A stretch of 64,000 nt of DNA from Tectiglobus sp965215755. Its GTDB lineage: Bacteria > Pseudomonadota > Alphaproteobacteria > Rhizobiales > Hyphomicrobiaceae. A program made the position numbers and the translations under genes. Numbering within the stretch: position 1 is the first letter of the stretch; every line of letters starts with the position of its first letter. The notes under the pieces were generated by a model. The model saw nothing but the letters and a program-made list of their open reading frames with translations. It was not told the origin of the DNA and did no database searches. The stretch covers positions 5,518,001 through 5,582,000 of the forward strand of contig OZ244119.1 of NCBI GenBank assembly GCA_965215755.1. Reading direction: 5' to 3'. This document shows positions 9,042 through 17,609 of this stretch, piece after piece.

Positions 9042-9578
9042 TGCGGATGCGCGAAGGGCCAATCTCCCGTTCGGGGCAGTTCCCAAAAAGACATGTCGCG
9101 TGGGGCGTTTCATCTGATGGTCGCAGTATTATAGACCTGCGCAAATCAACTGGCACACTCGCATCAGCCGCATTGCGAGGAGCCGCATGATTAACGTTAA
9201 ATCTTCGCTGAGTGTGAGGCAATTCACTGCTGCTGGACTCTTCTACGCTTAGAACAGCCTAACAGACGAACAAAGTAGTGAACTCAAGAGAGCTGCCATG
9301 CCCACGCAACGCAAACAACCCTCCCATCCGCAGACGAGCGCTTCTGCTCATGCGGGAATCGAGTCGGCACTGCAGAGACACATACAGATACTGCATGATG
9401 CCAGAACAAGCAGCACAACTGATGGCATGCCAACGCGCGGCAAAGACCCATGGCTAGGCCTCATGTCCTGAAGCATACGACTGCGCAGCGGCGACGTTGC
9501 GATTGGAACGCCACGCGAGGTCACAAGCAATCTACGTCTCTCAGCTGACGCCTCACTTAGCTTCGCAAGAACTATCCG
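9042..9578. other. Gene-poor stretch with one possible small gene
   Basis: About 540 bases between the SDR gene and the convergent alpha/beta hydrolase. Apart from the 57-codon frame listed separately, there is a 21-codon frame (9187–9252) behind a good GAGGAG site that could be a leader peptide or chance. No RNA gene, strong hairpin or repeat was recognised. Confidence 0.35.
9298..9471 (+). CDS. Possible small protein of 57 residues
   Basis: An ATG frame in a gene-poor stretch, preceded by AGAGAG at about ribosome-binding distance. The product is polar and Ser/Thr/Gln-rich, with a central helix-like segment (ESALQRHIQILHD), and ends with KDPWLGLMS. There is no signal peptide or membrane segment, and I recognise no family. 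Support is only the start context and lack of a competing gene, so it may be spurious. Confidence 0.25.
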   Translation: MPTQRKQPSHPQTSASAHAGIESALQRHIQILHDARTSSTTDGMPTRGKDPWLGLMS

Positions 9579-10316
9579 CTAATTTGTCGCCAGGAACCCG
9601 TGTATGTGGCGCAGCGCAAGCTGGATCTTGCGATCATTCTCCTTCCAAGGATAGAGGCTTACCTGGGCCTGAGGAGCCAACATGGCAGTCTCCATGGCGG
9701 CAGCGTAAGGATGTGCGGGTATATCGTCAGGCAATACGAGGACCGGTGTCTCGCAGCCTCGGACAAAATCCCGATCGACGGTAAACACAAAGTCCGCCCG
9801 CTTGGTGTACATGTTGTTGAGGTAGTCCTTGACATTCTCAATCGTAATGTCCGGCCGCTGTTCGATGAACTTGGGCGCCCATCCATTGATATTGTTGTTG
9901 TAGAAAATGTCCGGTGCACTGGAGTTAAAGCCACTCGGATGGACCAGCACGGCTGATATCACACGATCACCAGCGCGCTTCAGCATATTCCAGATCAATG
10001 GGCCGCCGATACAGAACCCAAGAACTCTGAATTGGTCGATACCGAGATGGTCCATCAATCCAAGCTGGTCATCTGTTAACGCATCCCAGGTCCGGTCGAT
10101 GTCAAGAGGCCCGACCGACTGCCCCTCGTTGGCGTTACGCAAATCGAGCGCGATGACGCGATGAGTATCATTGAACTCCTTGAGGGGATTGAAGGCATGA
10201 TTGGCCAGACCAGCGATGGTTGCGTTGAGACCGCCACCCGGAATAACAAGCAGCGGAGGACCTGAGCCGGCTTCTTTGTAATGGATCTTTGTGGTCCCGT
10301 TTTCGAATATCGGCAT
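9579..10316 (-). CDS. Alpha/beta hydrolase with Cys at the nucleophile elbow
   Basis: A 245-residue alpha/beta-hydrolase-fold protein. The oxyanion region is VIPGGGLNATI near residue 25. The nucleophile elbow reads GFCIGG near residue 102, with Cys where most relatives have Ser, as in dienelactone hydrolase (GxCxGG). An Asp (LPDD) and a late His (LRHIHGFL) could complete the triad. It is divergent from the RraA-family gene, with 243 bp between them. A hydrolase of a lactone or activated ester in the same catabolic setting is plausible, but the substrate is unknown. Confidence 0.8.
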   Translation of the reverse strand: MPIFENGTTKIHYKEAGSGPPLLVIPGGGLNATIAGLANHAFNPLKEFNDTHRVIALDLRNANEGQSVGPLDIDRTWDALTDDQLGLMDHLGIDQFRVLGFCIGGPLIWNMLKRAGDRVISAVLVHPSGFNSSAPDIFYNNNINGWAPKFIEQRPDITIENVKDYLNNMYTKRADFVFTVDRDFVRGCETPVLVLPDDIPAHPYAAAMETAMLAPQAQVSLYPWKENDRKIQLALRHIHGFLATN

Positions 10317-10559
10317 GACGGCCCATCCTCTCGTTCAGCACTTCGTGGTCGATAGCAACGCACCTCTCAACCATCTGGTCAAGTTCGCTTCGTAGGAACT
10401 CGGTTGAGTTTCGCCTCCTGGCCCTTTTTCTTGGGCCGACATCCGAAGAGGAATTGTTTGGCTGCCCCAACTCAATTGCCGGACTGCGATATGGATCATT
10501 GCTGGCGGCGGGTGGTACAGAGGGACGATCGCCAATTTGCTCGACGAAGGATCTTCAAC

Positions 10560-11246
10560 ATGCTCCACAACCCGCCGCTTCTGACAATCCATCGCGGACA
10601 TCACCGCCCGAAGCCTGAGCTTGTAGCCAAGTTTCAAGGCGCACAGACATCGCACCTTTGCGACGCAATGGATGGGCGCGGTGCACTGGACTACAGGATC
10701 AAGCCTCTCGATCCCGAACAGTCTGTGTTTGCCGGGCCGGCAGTCACAGCTCACGCCTACCCAGCCGACATTGTCGGTATGTTTGGTGCCGTGTCCGAAG
10801 CCCAGGCTGGAGACGTTATCGTGTTGGCCAACGACGCCTACACTGAGACAGCTGTGACTGGCGATCTAGCCGTTGGGATGATGCGCAACAAGGGTGTTGC
10901 AGCTTTCGTGACGGATGGACTGGCGCGCGACAAGGCAGGTATTATAGAGACGGGAGTACCAGTGTTCTGCCAAGGGATCTCTCCAAACTCTCCTGGGACC
11001 TACGGCAAGGGCACGGTCGGAATTCCCGTCACCTTGGGTGGCGTGAATGTCTGCCCGGGTGATATTATTGTCGGCGATGCAGACGGTGTTGTTGTAATCC
11101 CGCTGGAACGGGCAGAAGCGATTGCTGCCCGACTTGCTGAGATTCAGGCGGCGGAAGCCATAACCGTAAAGAGTGTTGCCGAAGGCTTGACCATGGCTCC
11201 GGCATTGGAGCCGATCATCGCAAATGCTGTCATCGTTGAAGACTGA
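10560..11246 (+). CDS. RraA family protein (HMG aldolase/oxaloacetate decarboxylase-like)
   Basis: A 228-residue member of the RraA/4-hydroxy-4-methyl-2-oxoglutarate aldolase family. Visible landmarks are SHLCDAMDGRGA (near residue 30), AVSEAQAGDVIVLAND (the glycine-Asp region that binds substrate), VAAFVTDGLARDKAGI (the Asp/Arg catalytic stretch near residue 120), and the C-terminal VNVCPGDIIVGDADGVVVIP. Family enzymes cleave or decarboxylate 2-keto acids with a divalent metal. Others with this fold bind RNase E, but the Arg-Asp catalytic pair favours an enzyme. ATG at 10560 follows GAAGGA at 8 nt; a longer frame begins at 10404 but lacks such a site. Confidence 0.85.
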   Translation: MLHNPPLLTIHRGHHRPKPELVAKFQGAQTSHLCDAMDGRGALDYRIKPLDPEQSVFAGPAVTAHAYPADIVGMFGAVSEAQAGDVIVLANDAYTETAVTGDLAVGMMRNKGVAAFVTDGLARDKAGIIETGVPVFCQGISPNSPGTYGKGTVGIPVTLGGVNVCPGDIIVGDADGVVVIPLERAEAIAARLAEIQAAEAITVKSVAEGLTMAPALEPIIANAVIVED

Positions 11247-11265
11247 GCATGTCGCGTTGTGGCCC

Positions 11266-11331
11266 TGACGTTTGTCAGCTCGCTTAACCGGAAAATGAGG
11301 GCAAACGTCAAACTGGCGGCGTTAAGCGAGC
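11266..11331. repeat. Two interleaved perfect inverted repeats (pseudoknot topology)
   Basis: Arm A TGACGTTTG (11266–11274) is complementary to CAAACGTCA (11302–11310). Arm B GCTCGCTTAAC (11278–11288) is complementary to GTTAAGCGAGC (11321–11331). The order A-B-A'-B' is that of an H-type pseudoknot rather than of two nested hairpins. The element lies between the convergent rraA-like and hydroxy-acid oxidase genes; the last arm contains the oxidase stop codon. It may act as a transcript end for one or both strands. Confidence 0.6.
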
Positions 11332-12464
11332 AGAGACGAGTCGACGTCTCGAAAAACGGGCGTTCCGGCCAACTTCATTGTCAGCTTCAGCTCATCGATC
11401 AGGATGTCCAATGCGCGATCAACTCCTTGGGGACCGGCAGCGGCCCCGAAGAGCGGGACACGTCCCACAGCGACAGCGCTTGCTCCTGCGGCTCGAGCTT
11501 TGAGGATATCCTGTCCCCGGCGCACGCCAGAATCAATGATCACCGGCACCTTGTCACCCACTGCAGCGGCGACCGGTTGCAAAGCGTCGTAAGTGCCCAT
11601 CGCGCCATCGAGCTGGCGCCCGCCGTGATTGGACACCCAAATGCTGTCGGCGCCAGCGTTCACGAGTTCACGAGCGTCTTCTGGGTGCATCACGCCTTTG
11701 ACGATTAGCTTGCCCGGCCAGTGATCGCGAATCCGCGCGAAATCCTGCCAATCGAAACCAGCGTGAAGGTTTGCACCAACGCGGGCGGCAATCGTCATCC
11801 CAGCGCTTGTGTCACCCAACAATCCTCGAACGTTTTCGAATTGCGGAAATCCGCCCTGCAGTAAACGCAACGACCAGCCCGGATGCGTAACTGCCTCGAC
11901 GATCTGCCCGGTTGTCAGGCGCAGGGGAATAGAGACGCCATTGCGCAGATCTTTTTCCCGCTTACCGCCAGCCGGCAAATCAACAGTCACAACTAATGTC
12001 TGGTAATCATTCGCGCGAGCCCGATCGAGGAGCTGGAGATTGAAGTCCATGTCTTTCAGAACATAGAGCTGAAACCAGAGCTCGCCATCAATTGAACGTG
12101 CCATCTGCTCGATACTCGTGCTTGACATCGTTGAGAGTGTATAGGGCATGCCGCGCACTGAAGCTGCGCGCGCAATCACAATATCAGCGTCTGGCCATAC
12201 CAGTTTGCATGAGCCCATTGGCGCGACGATTATCGGCGCCTGCGAGACTTGTCCCATGAGTTTGGTGGCGATATCGGGATCGCTCACATCTCTGAGAACG
12301 CGTGGCTTGAAATGGCGGCGCTGGAAGGCTGCCCGATTCTCTGACAGTGTTTGCTCATCTTCAGACCCGCCATCAACGAATTCAAAGACAGACTTTGGCA
12401 ATCTACTCTTTGCAAGTTGGCGCAGATCCTCGTTCGAGACGACGTCCGCAAGTCGCTTGGGCAT
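11322..12464 (-). CDS. FMN-dependent alpha-hydroxy-acid oxidase/dehydrogenase (LldD-like)
   Basis: A 380-residue TIM-barrel flavoenzyme. It begins MPKRLADVVSNEDLRQLAK, then has FEFVDGGSEDEQTL and FKPRVLRDVSD (substrate-binding region), IIVAPMGSCKL, STMSSTSIE, LVVTVDLPAGGKRE, KGVMHPEDA (FMN Lys) and the catalytic SNHGGRQLDG with active-site His and Arg. The end VIIDSGVRRGQDILKARAAGA binds the FMN phosphate. Enzymes of this family oxidise lactate, glycolate, mandelate or related acids. The frame is open 40 codons further upstream, but that extension is not family-like, so 12464 is chosen. It converges on the rraA-like gene. Confidence 0.88.
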   Translation of the reverse strand: MPKRLADVVSNEDLRQLAKSRLPKSVFEFVDGGSEDEQTLSENRAAFQRRHFKPRVLRDVSDPDIATKLMGQVSQAPIIVAPMGSCKLVWPDADIVIARAASVRGMPYTLSTMSSTSIEQMARSIDGELWFQLYVLKDMDFNLQLLDRARANDYQTLVVTVDLPAGGKREKDLRNGVSIPLRLTTGQIVEAVTHPGWSLRLLQGGFPQFENVRGLLGDTSAGMTIAARVGANLHAGFDWQDFARIRDHWPGKLIVKGVMHPEDARELVNAGADSIWVSNHGGRQLDGAMGTYDALQPVAAAVGDKVPVIIDSGVRRGQDILKARAAGASAVAVGRVPLFGAAAGPQGVDRALDILIDELKLTMKLAGTPVFRDVDSSLLA

Positions 12465-12707
12465 GTTTCTGCTGATCCGGGCTGAATTGCATGGTTTCCA
12501 ATCGACTATAGCCTGTTTGATGCTGCTAGTGGGAGTCCGCCTATTGCTTGTTTGAAGTGCTGCTGAGACGCGCTGGAACTTCATGACAACTCAGAGCCGT
12601 GCGGATTGTTGTGGAGTGAACTGGTATCAGTTTTTCGCCTTGAACCAGCATCCTTCCACAATTTGCGCCAAGCACAGGGACGAGAGACTTATTTCTCCCC
12701 ACCCTCG

Positions 12708-12736
12708 TTTACGGAAGAAAATTCTACTTATATTAT
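12708..12736 (+). promoter_or_regulatory. Candidate sigma-70 promoter of the sulfite-reduction operon
   Basis: TTTACG (12708–12713) and TATTAT (12731–12736) are 17 nt apart, in an unusually AT-rich stretch (about 12700–12785) in front of siroheme synthase. Transcription would begin near 12743, giving a leader of about 60 nt before the start at 12807. The rest of the 12465–12806 gap holds no other recognisable element. Confidence 0.45.
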
Positions 12737-12806
12737 GTTTCAATCTATTTTTTGGAATTTATTTCTCTTATCTTTTCATCAGGTGATGACTTCGAAAGAT
12801 GAAGAG

Positions 12807-14249
12807 ATGCGGCATTTCCCAATCTATCTGGACACACAAGACACTCTCATTGTGGTCGCTGGTACCGGCGAGATTGCAGCCGCAAAGATCCGACTGCTGC
12901 TTAAGACGGCAGCGGATATACACGTCTATGGCCACTCCCCGATTGAAGAGATTCGAACCTGGGACAGCCAGGGCAAGATCACTCTCTTCGAACGCTCAGT
13001 TCAGCTCAGTGATCTCAATCACTGCCGGCTCGTTTACGCAGGTACTGGCGATGACGTTGAAGATGCGCGGGTCGCTGCGATCGGTCGCTCAGCTGGTGCC
13101 ATTGTCAATGTCGTGGACAATCTAGAAGCCAGTGACTTCATCACACCGGCCATCATTGATCGTGCGCCGGTATCAATCGCGATTGGCACAGAAGGGTCTG
13201 CGCCGGTTCTCGCTCGCCAACTGAAAGCCGAATTCGAGCAACAACTCGATAGCCGGCTTGGTGTTCTCGCCCGAGTTGGGAGTGAGTTCAGGGCCGCTGC
13301 AGCGACATTGCCGCGTGGGAGAGCAACAAGAGTCTTCTGGTCTGCCTACTACGAAGCGGTTGGCCCAATGGCACTGGCTGAGGGAGGCGAGGCCAACCTT
13401 CGGTCCGCACTCAGTGAATTGCTGCAAGCCCATCACAAAGATGCCGACACTGCAATCGCTCCAAATCAATTGGGCCATGTCTGGCTCATCGGTGCCGGAC
13501 CAGGCGATCCGGACCTATTGACGAACAAGGCCCGCCGTGCGCTGCACGGTGCTGATGTTGTTATACACGACCGGCTTGTCTCACGGGACGTGCTTGAGCT
13601 GGCGCGCCGAGAAGCCACTTTCATTGAGGTTGGAAAGACACCAGGCGGTACAAGCTGGAAGCAACAGGATATCAATCAACTCATGGTCGTACAGGCCCAC
13701 AAGGGTCTGCGTGTGGCCCGGCTCAAGTCCGGCGACTCAACAATTTATGGCCGCCTCGACGAAGAGATGGACGCACTGGATGCCGCCGAAATCTCGTTTG
13801 AAATTGTACCTGGCATCACCACGGCGGTTGCAGCAGCGGCGAAATTGAAAGTCTCACTGACCAAGCGTGAGCGGAACTCCGAACTCCGCCTGCTTACCGG
13901 GCATGACATCCAGGGTTTCGCTGACCACGATTGGCGTACACTCGCGAAACCAGGCGCTGTGGCAGCAATCTACATGGGCGTTCGCGCAGCCCGCTTCCTT
14001 CAAGGTCGTCTGCTGATGCATGGCGCAGATCCAACCACGCCCATCAGTATCGTCGAACATGTGTCGCGCGCTAACGAGGCAACCGTTGCCACCACACTTG
14101 CAAGCTTCACGTCAGATCTTCAAGCATCGAATATCCGTGGCCCTGCCATCATTCTGTTTGGGCTCTCACCGCGCACTCAAGATCAGCATATGCGCGCGGC
14201 CCAACCAATCACAACGACCACAATGACAGCCATGGGAGCTTCATCATGA
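12807..14249 (+). CDS. cysG: Siroheme synthase (uroporphyrinogen methyltransferase/precorrin-2 dehydrogenase/ferrochelatase)
   Basis: A 480-residue three-function enzyme that makes siroheme for the sulfite reductase encoded downstream. The N-terminal domain (residues 1–150) starts MRHFPIYLDTQDTLIVVAG, with the NAD-binding GTGEIAAAK and the DFITPAIIDRAPVSIAIGTEGSAPVLAR region. The C-terminal SUMT domain (about 215–470) has VWLIGAGPGDPDLLTNKARRAL, VVIHDRLVS, VARLKSGDSTIYGR, EIVPGITTAVAAAA and a late GPAIILFG. The frame is open far upstream, but a promoter lies inside that extension and family proteins begin like residue 1 chosen here; ATG at 12786 is the alternative. It ends in an ATGA overlap with the DUF2849 gene. 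Confidence 0.93.
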   Translation: MRHFPIYLDTQDTLIVVAGTGEIAAAKIRLLLKTAADIHVYGHSPIEEIRTWDSQGKITLFERSVQLSDLNHCRLVYAGTGDDVEDARVAAIGRSAGAIVNVVDNLEASDFITPAIIDRAPVSIAIGTEGSAPVLARQLKAEFEQQLDSRLGVLARVGSEFRAAAATLPRGRATRVFWSAYYEAVGPMALAEGGEANLRSALSELLQAHHKDADTAIAPNQLGHVWLIGAGPGDPDLLTNKARRALHGADVVIHDRLVSRDVLELARREATFIEVGKTPGGTSWKQQDINQLMVVQAHKGLRVARLKSGDSTIYGRLDEEMDALDAAEISFEIVPGITTAVAAAAKLKVSLTKRERNSELRLLTGHDIQGFADHDWRTLAKPGAVAAIYMGVRAARFLQGRLLMHGADPTTPISIVEHVSRANEATVATTLASFTSDLQASNIRGPAIILFGLSPRTQDQHMRAAQPITTTTMTAMGASS

Positions 14250-14530
14250 GCCGAACAACAAAACGTATCGTCAGCGCGAATGATCTCCTCGATGGTGATG
14301 TTGTCTACTTAACGCCGGGCGGCAGCTGGAGCCGAAGTCTCCAGGACGCCGCTGTTGCCGATGATGACCTCGCCGCCAACGCGCTTCTCGACATTGCAAA
14401 TCGCCAACCTGAGGCTGTCGTCGGCCCCTACTTGGTCAGCATTAGTCAGAGTAGCGGCAGCGTTTTGCCAGGTCTCGTTCGTGAACAGCTACGCAATGAT
14501 GGACCATCGGTCTTTGCCGGCAGCCTGTAA
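14246..14530 (+). CDS. DUF2849 domain protein of the sulfite-reductase operon
   Basis: A 94-residue protein that overlaps the end of cysG by four bases and precedes the siroheme reductase gene. Family features are DGDVVYLTPGG.WS near residue 18 and the C-terminal region with VGPYLVSI and REQLRNDGPSVFAG. DUF2849 proteins are found almost only inside this alphaproteobacterial sulfite-reduction operon, yet no biochemical role is established. Position suggests help with siroheme transfer to, or assembly of, the reductase; this is an inference. Confidence 0.85.
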   Translation: MSRTTKRIVSANDLLDGDVVYLTPGGSWSRSLQDAAVADDDLAANALLDIANRQPEAVVGPYLVSISQSSGSVLPGLVREQLRNDGPSVFAGSL

Positions 14531-14561
14531 CAATCCAGATGAATGGACGTGAGGATTAGCT

Positions 14562-16289
14562 ATGTACCGCTATGATGAATTCGACACTGCGTTTGTTCGC
14601 GATCGCGTCGCGCGGTTTCGCTCACAAATTGACCGCCGCATCTCAGGTGCGTTGACGGAAGATGAATTCAAACCGCTGCGACTGCAAAACGGGCTTTATC
14701 TCCAGTTGCATGCCTACATGCTTCGGGTCGCGATCCCCTACGGTACGCTCAATAGCACCCAGATGCGGCAGCTGGCTATGATCGCCGAGCGTTGGGATCG
14801 TGGCTACGGCCATTTTACGACACGACAGAACATCCAGTTCAACTGGCCAAAACTTCGTGACACAGCTGATATTCTGGACGCTCTTGCAGATGTCGGGATG
14901 CACGCCATTCAGACCTCCGGAAACTGTATCCGCAATGTGACGGCCGACCACTTCGCGGGAGCGGCCTCCGATGAGATCGAAGACCCGAGACCAACAGCCG
15001 AGCTCTTGCGACAATGGTCTACTGATCATCCGGAGTTTGCGTTTCTTCCGCGCAAGTTCAAGATCGCCGTGACCGGATCACCAAACGACAGGGCAGTCAC
15101 AAAGGCACACGATATCGGCTTGCGTATGTTGCGGAACGCTAACGGCGAGGCTGGATATGAAGTCATCGTCGGCGGCGGGCTCGGTCGAACGCCGATAGTC
15201 GGCGCGATTGTGCGACCGTTCCTACCGAAAGATGATCTGCTCGCCTACATAGAGGCGATCTTACGCGTGTACAATCTGCAGGGACGTCGCGACAACAAGT
15301 ACAAGGCCCGGATCAAGATCCTGGTCCATGAGACAGGACTTGAAGATTTCCGGGCGGCCGTCGAAACTGAATTCTACGCGCTTAGAGACTTGCATGGAGG
15401 GTCGTCAGTTACTGTCGACCCGAAAGAGGTTGCGCGTATTGAAGCTTACTTCACGCCACCACAATTGGAAAACTTGAATGACCATGATGCGGCACTCGAA
15501 CAAGCCCTGGCAGCAGACGATGCGTTCCGCTCCTGGGTCGAACAGAATACGTCTGACCACCGCCAGCCCGGCTACGTCATTGCAACGATATCCTTAAAGG
15601 CCATAGGCGGCGTACCGGGAGATGCGACAGCAGAGCAAATGCGTGCCATGGCGGATCTTGCCGATGCCTACAGTCATGATGAGATCCGCATCAGTCACGA
15701 GCAGAATCTCGTGCTACCACATGTGCGCGAACGTGACTTACCGGCAGTTTTTGCCAGACTACAGCATGCCGGACTGGCAACGGCGAATGTCGGACTGATT
15801 AGCGATATCATTGCCTGCCCCGGCATGGACTATTGTGGTTTGGCAACCGCCCGGTCGATCCCAATTGCACAGGATATATCACGCCACTTTTCTGATCCTG
15901 CCTATGCCAAGACGATTGGCGAAATGAAGATTAAGATATCCGGCTGCATCAATGCCTGTGGCCATCATCATGTCGGGCACATCGGCATCCTCGGCCTGGA
16001 CCGTCGTGGCGTGGAGAATTACCAAATCACTCTCGGTGGTGATCATACCGAAACCTTGACAATTGGAGAACGAGCGGGACCCGGCTTCGGCGCTCAAGAA
16101 GTCGTTCCAGCCTTACAGAGGCTGATCGACACGTATCTCTCGATGCGCACTGGCCCTCAAGAGCCGTTTCTGCAGGTCTACCGGCGCGTCGGAGCAGCAC
16201 CGTTCAAAGACGCACTCTATGCAAGGCAAGATCCCGTTCCTGAGACTTCTCCAAAGACCAACATCGGGCTTGCAGGCCTTGCCGGCTAA
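14562..16289 (+). CDS. cysI: Siroheme- and [4Fe-4S]-dependent nitrite/sulfite reductase, assimilatory sulfite reductase subunit
   Basis: A 575-residue reductase with two ferredoxin-like/siroheme half repeats. The siroheme/4Fe-4S ligands are ACPGMDYC (near residue 425) and SGCINACGHHHVGHIGILG (near residue 465), giving the CX5C...CX3C pattern. Substrate-binding Arg/Lys-rich segments include GYGHFTTRQNIQFNW and HEQNLVLPHV. Surrounded by cysG, DUF2849 and DUF934-reductase, it most likely reduces sulfite to sulfide in the cytoplasm. A GAGGA site precedes ATG 14562. A nitrite-reducing role cannot be excluded by sequence alone. Confidence 0.92.
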   Translation: MYRYDEFDTAFVRDRVARFRSQIDRRISGALTEDEFKPLRLQNGLYLQLHAYMLRVAIPYGTLNSTQMRQLAMIAERWDRGYGHFTTRQNIQFNWPKLRDTADILDALADVGMHAIQTSGNCIRNVTADHFAGAASDEIEDPRPTAELLRQWSTDHPEFAFLPRKFKIAVTGSPNDRAVTKAHDIGLRMLRNANGEAGYEVIVGGGLGRTPIVGAIVRPFLPKDDLLAYIEAILRVYNLQGRRDNKYKARIKILVHETGLEDFRAAVETEFYALRDLHGGSSVTVDPKEVARIEAYFTPPQLENLNDHDAALEQALAADDAFRSWVEQNTSDHRQPGYVIATISLKAIGGVPGDATAEQMRAMADLADAYSHDEIRISHEQNLVLPHVRERDLPAVFARLQHAGLATANVGLISDIIACPGMDYCGLATARSIPIAQDISRHFSDPAYAKTIGEMKIKISGCINACGHHHVGHIGILGLDRRGVENYQITLGGDHTETLTIGERAGPGFGAQEVVPALQRLIDTYLSMRTGPQEPFLQVYRRVGAAPFKDALYARQDPVPETSPKTNIGLAGLAG

Positions 16290-16324
16290 GCCATACCCCC
16301 TGAATTGCAATCAAGGATACGTAC

Positions 16325-17554
16325 ATGCCGCTCGTCACGACCGATGGCTTTCGCCCGGCCTCACCACCGCCCGAACTTGCTTTCGATGGGACACAAGGTC
16401 TCCAGCAAGTGAATGAGCTGGACCTTCAACCTGATGCAGATGTTGCCGACTACCTCGACAGGCTGCCTGATACCAGGCTTATCAGGATTGCGTTTCCCTC
16501 ATATGCGGACGGCCGCGGATTCTCCCTTGCCCGCCGCCTCCGCAACGTCGGCTACAAAGGCCACCTGCGCGCTGCTGGGTATGTCATTTCTGATCAATTT
16601 CGCTACGCACTCGCGTGTGGCTTCGATGATGTCGAGATTACCGAAGCACTCGCGGCGCGCCAGCCAGAAGCTGACTGGCTCGACAATCAGGCGCCCCTCA
16701 CTGGCTACCGGGACCGGCTTAAGGGTCAGCTGTCGACTTCGCCCACCGAGCTTGGGAAGACGCATGAGCTTTACACGTCTCAGAACGGCATTTTCGAGCA
16801 GCAGGTGACAGCGGTCGAACACTTTTCAGGCGAACTGTTCAGCTTCCGTGTGACACGCCCTGCAAGCTTCCGTTTCCGCTCGGGCGAGTTTGCCATGATT
16901 GGCCTGCCGAATGCCGCTCAACCAGTTTTCCGAGCCTATTCGTTGGCCAGTCCGTCCTGGGGTGATGAGCTGGAGTTCTATTCTATCAAAGTGCCTGGCG
17001 GGCCATTGACGCAGCACCTGCAAAACATCCAGGTCGGTGACACTGTTCTCCTCAAAAACAAGGCAACCGGCACATTGGTTCTTGATGCATTGAGCCCCGG
17101 CAGCAGATTGTTCCTGATCTCTACTGGGACAGGCATTGCCCCATTCGCATCCTTGATCCGTGACCCTGAGTCTTATGAAAAGTTTGACGAAATCTTTCTG
17201 ATCCAGACATGCCGCACAATGGCGGAACTGAGATATGGAAACAATTTGATCAGCAATATCGAGAATGATCCAATAGTTGGAGATGAAGTCAAAGGTGGTC
17301 GCCTCAAGTTTACGACCAGCCTGACACGTCAACCTCACGCTCTTGAGGGGCGTGCAACAGACCTGATCAGCAATGGGCAGCTGTTCAGCTTTTTGAGTAT
17401 TCATCCGATAGATCCAAACGTTGACCGCGCAATGGTCTGCGGCTCTGTGGAAATGCTCAAAGACATGCGAGATATTCTTGAGAGTATGGGCCTCGAAGAA
17501 GGCAGCAATTCACGCCCAAATAGTTACGTGGTTGAGCGCGCATTTGCCGGCTGA
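16325..17554 (+). CDS. Fusion of DUF934 (CysH-operon protein) with a ferredoxin-NADP reductase
   Basis: A 409-residue protein with two parts. Residues about 40–140 are DUF934: RIAFPSYADGRGFSLARRLR, then GHLRAAGYVISDQFRYALACGFDDVEI. Residues about 160–409 are a bacterial Fpr-type reductase: RSGEFAMIGLP, FRAYSLASPSWGDELEFYSI (FAD), the VPGGPLTQHLQNIQVGDTV stretch, LFLISTGTGIAPFASLIRDP (NADP), FLIQTCRTMAELRYG and the C-terminal YVVERAFAG. In most related operons these are separate genes. The fusion ties DUF934 physically to electron delivery from NADPH to sulfite reductase. An AAGGA site lies 7 nt before ATG 16325, and the gene follows cysI directly. Confidence 0.88.
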   Translation: MPLVTTDGFRPASPPPELAFDGTQGLQQVNELDLQPDADVADYLDRLPDTRLIRIAFPSYADGRGFSLARRLRNVGYKGHLRAAGYVISDQFRYALACGFDDVEITEALAARQPEADWLDNQAPLTGYRDRLKGQLSTSPTELGKTHELYTSQNGIFEQQVTAVEHFSGELFSFRVTRPASFRFRSGEFAMIGLPNAAQPVFRAYSLASPSWGDELEFYSIKVPGGPLTQHLQNIQVGDTVLLKNKATGTLVLDALSPGSRLFLISTGTGIAPFASLIRDPESYEKFDEIFLIQTCRTMAELRYGNNLISNIENDPIVGDEVKGGRLKFTTSLTRQPHALEGRATDLISNGQLFSFLSIHPIDPNVDRAMVCGSVEMLKDMRDILESMGLEEGSNSRPNSYVVERAFAG

Positions 17555-17609
17555 AGACTCCGAATGATCAGAGGGGGGCTTCGTTGCCTGCTTTACTCTT
17601 TCGACCGAA

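Noticed and set aside
9187..9252. 21-codon frame behind a strong GAGGAG site
   Set aside because: Too short, no downstream gene in a position to be controlled by a leader peptide, no recognisable composition.
10404..10559. N-terminal extension of the RraA-family gene
   Set aside because: The extension lacks family similarity, and ATG 10560 has a good ribosome binding site.
12606..12806. 67-codon extension in front of siroheme synthase
   Set aside because: It contains the AT-rich promoter region, and the family starts like the chosen residue 1.
12950..12962. tRNA-like GATTCGAACC segment
   Set aside because: It lies inside the cysG coding frame and no acceptor or anticodon stems surround it.
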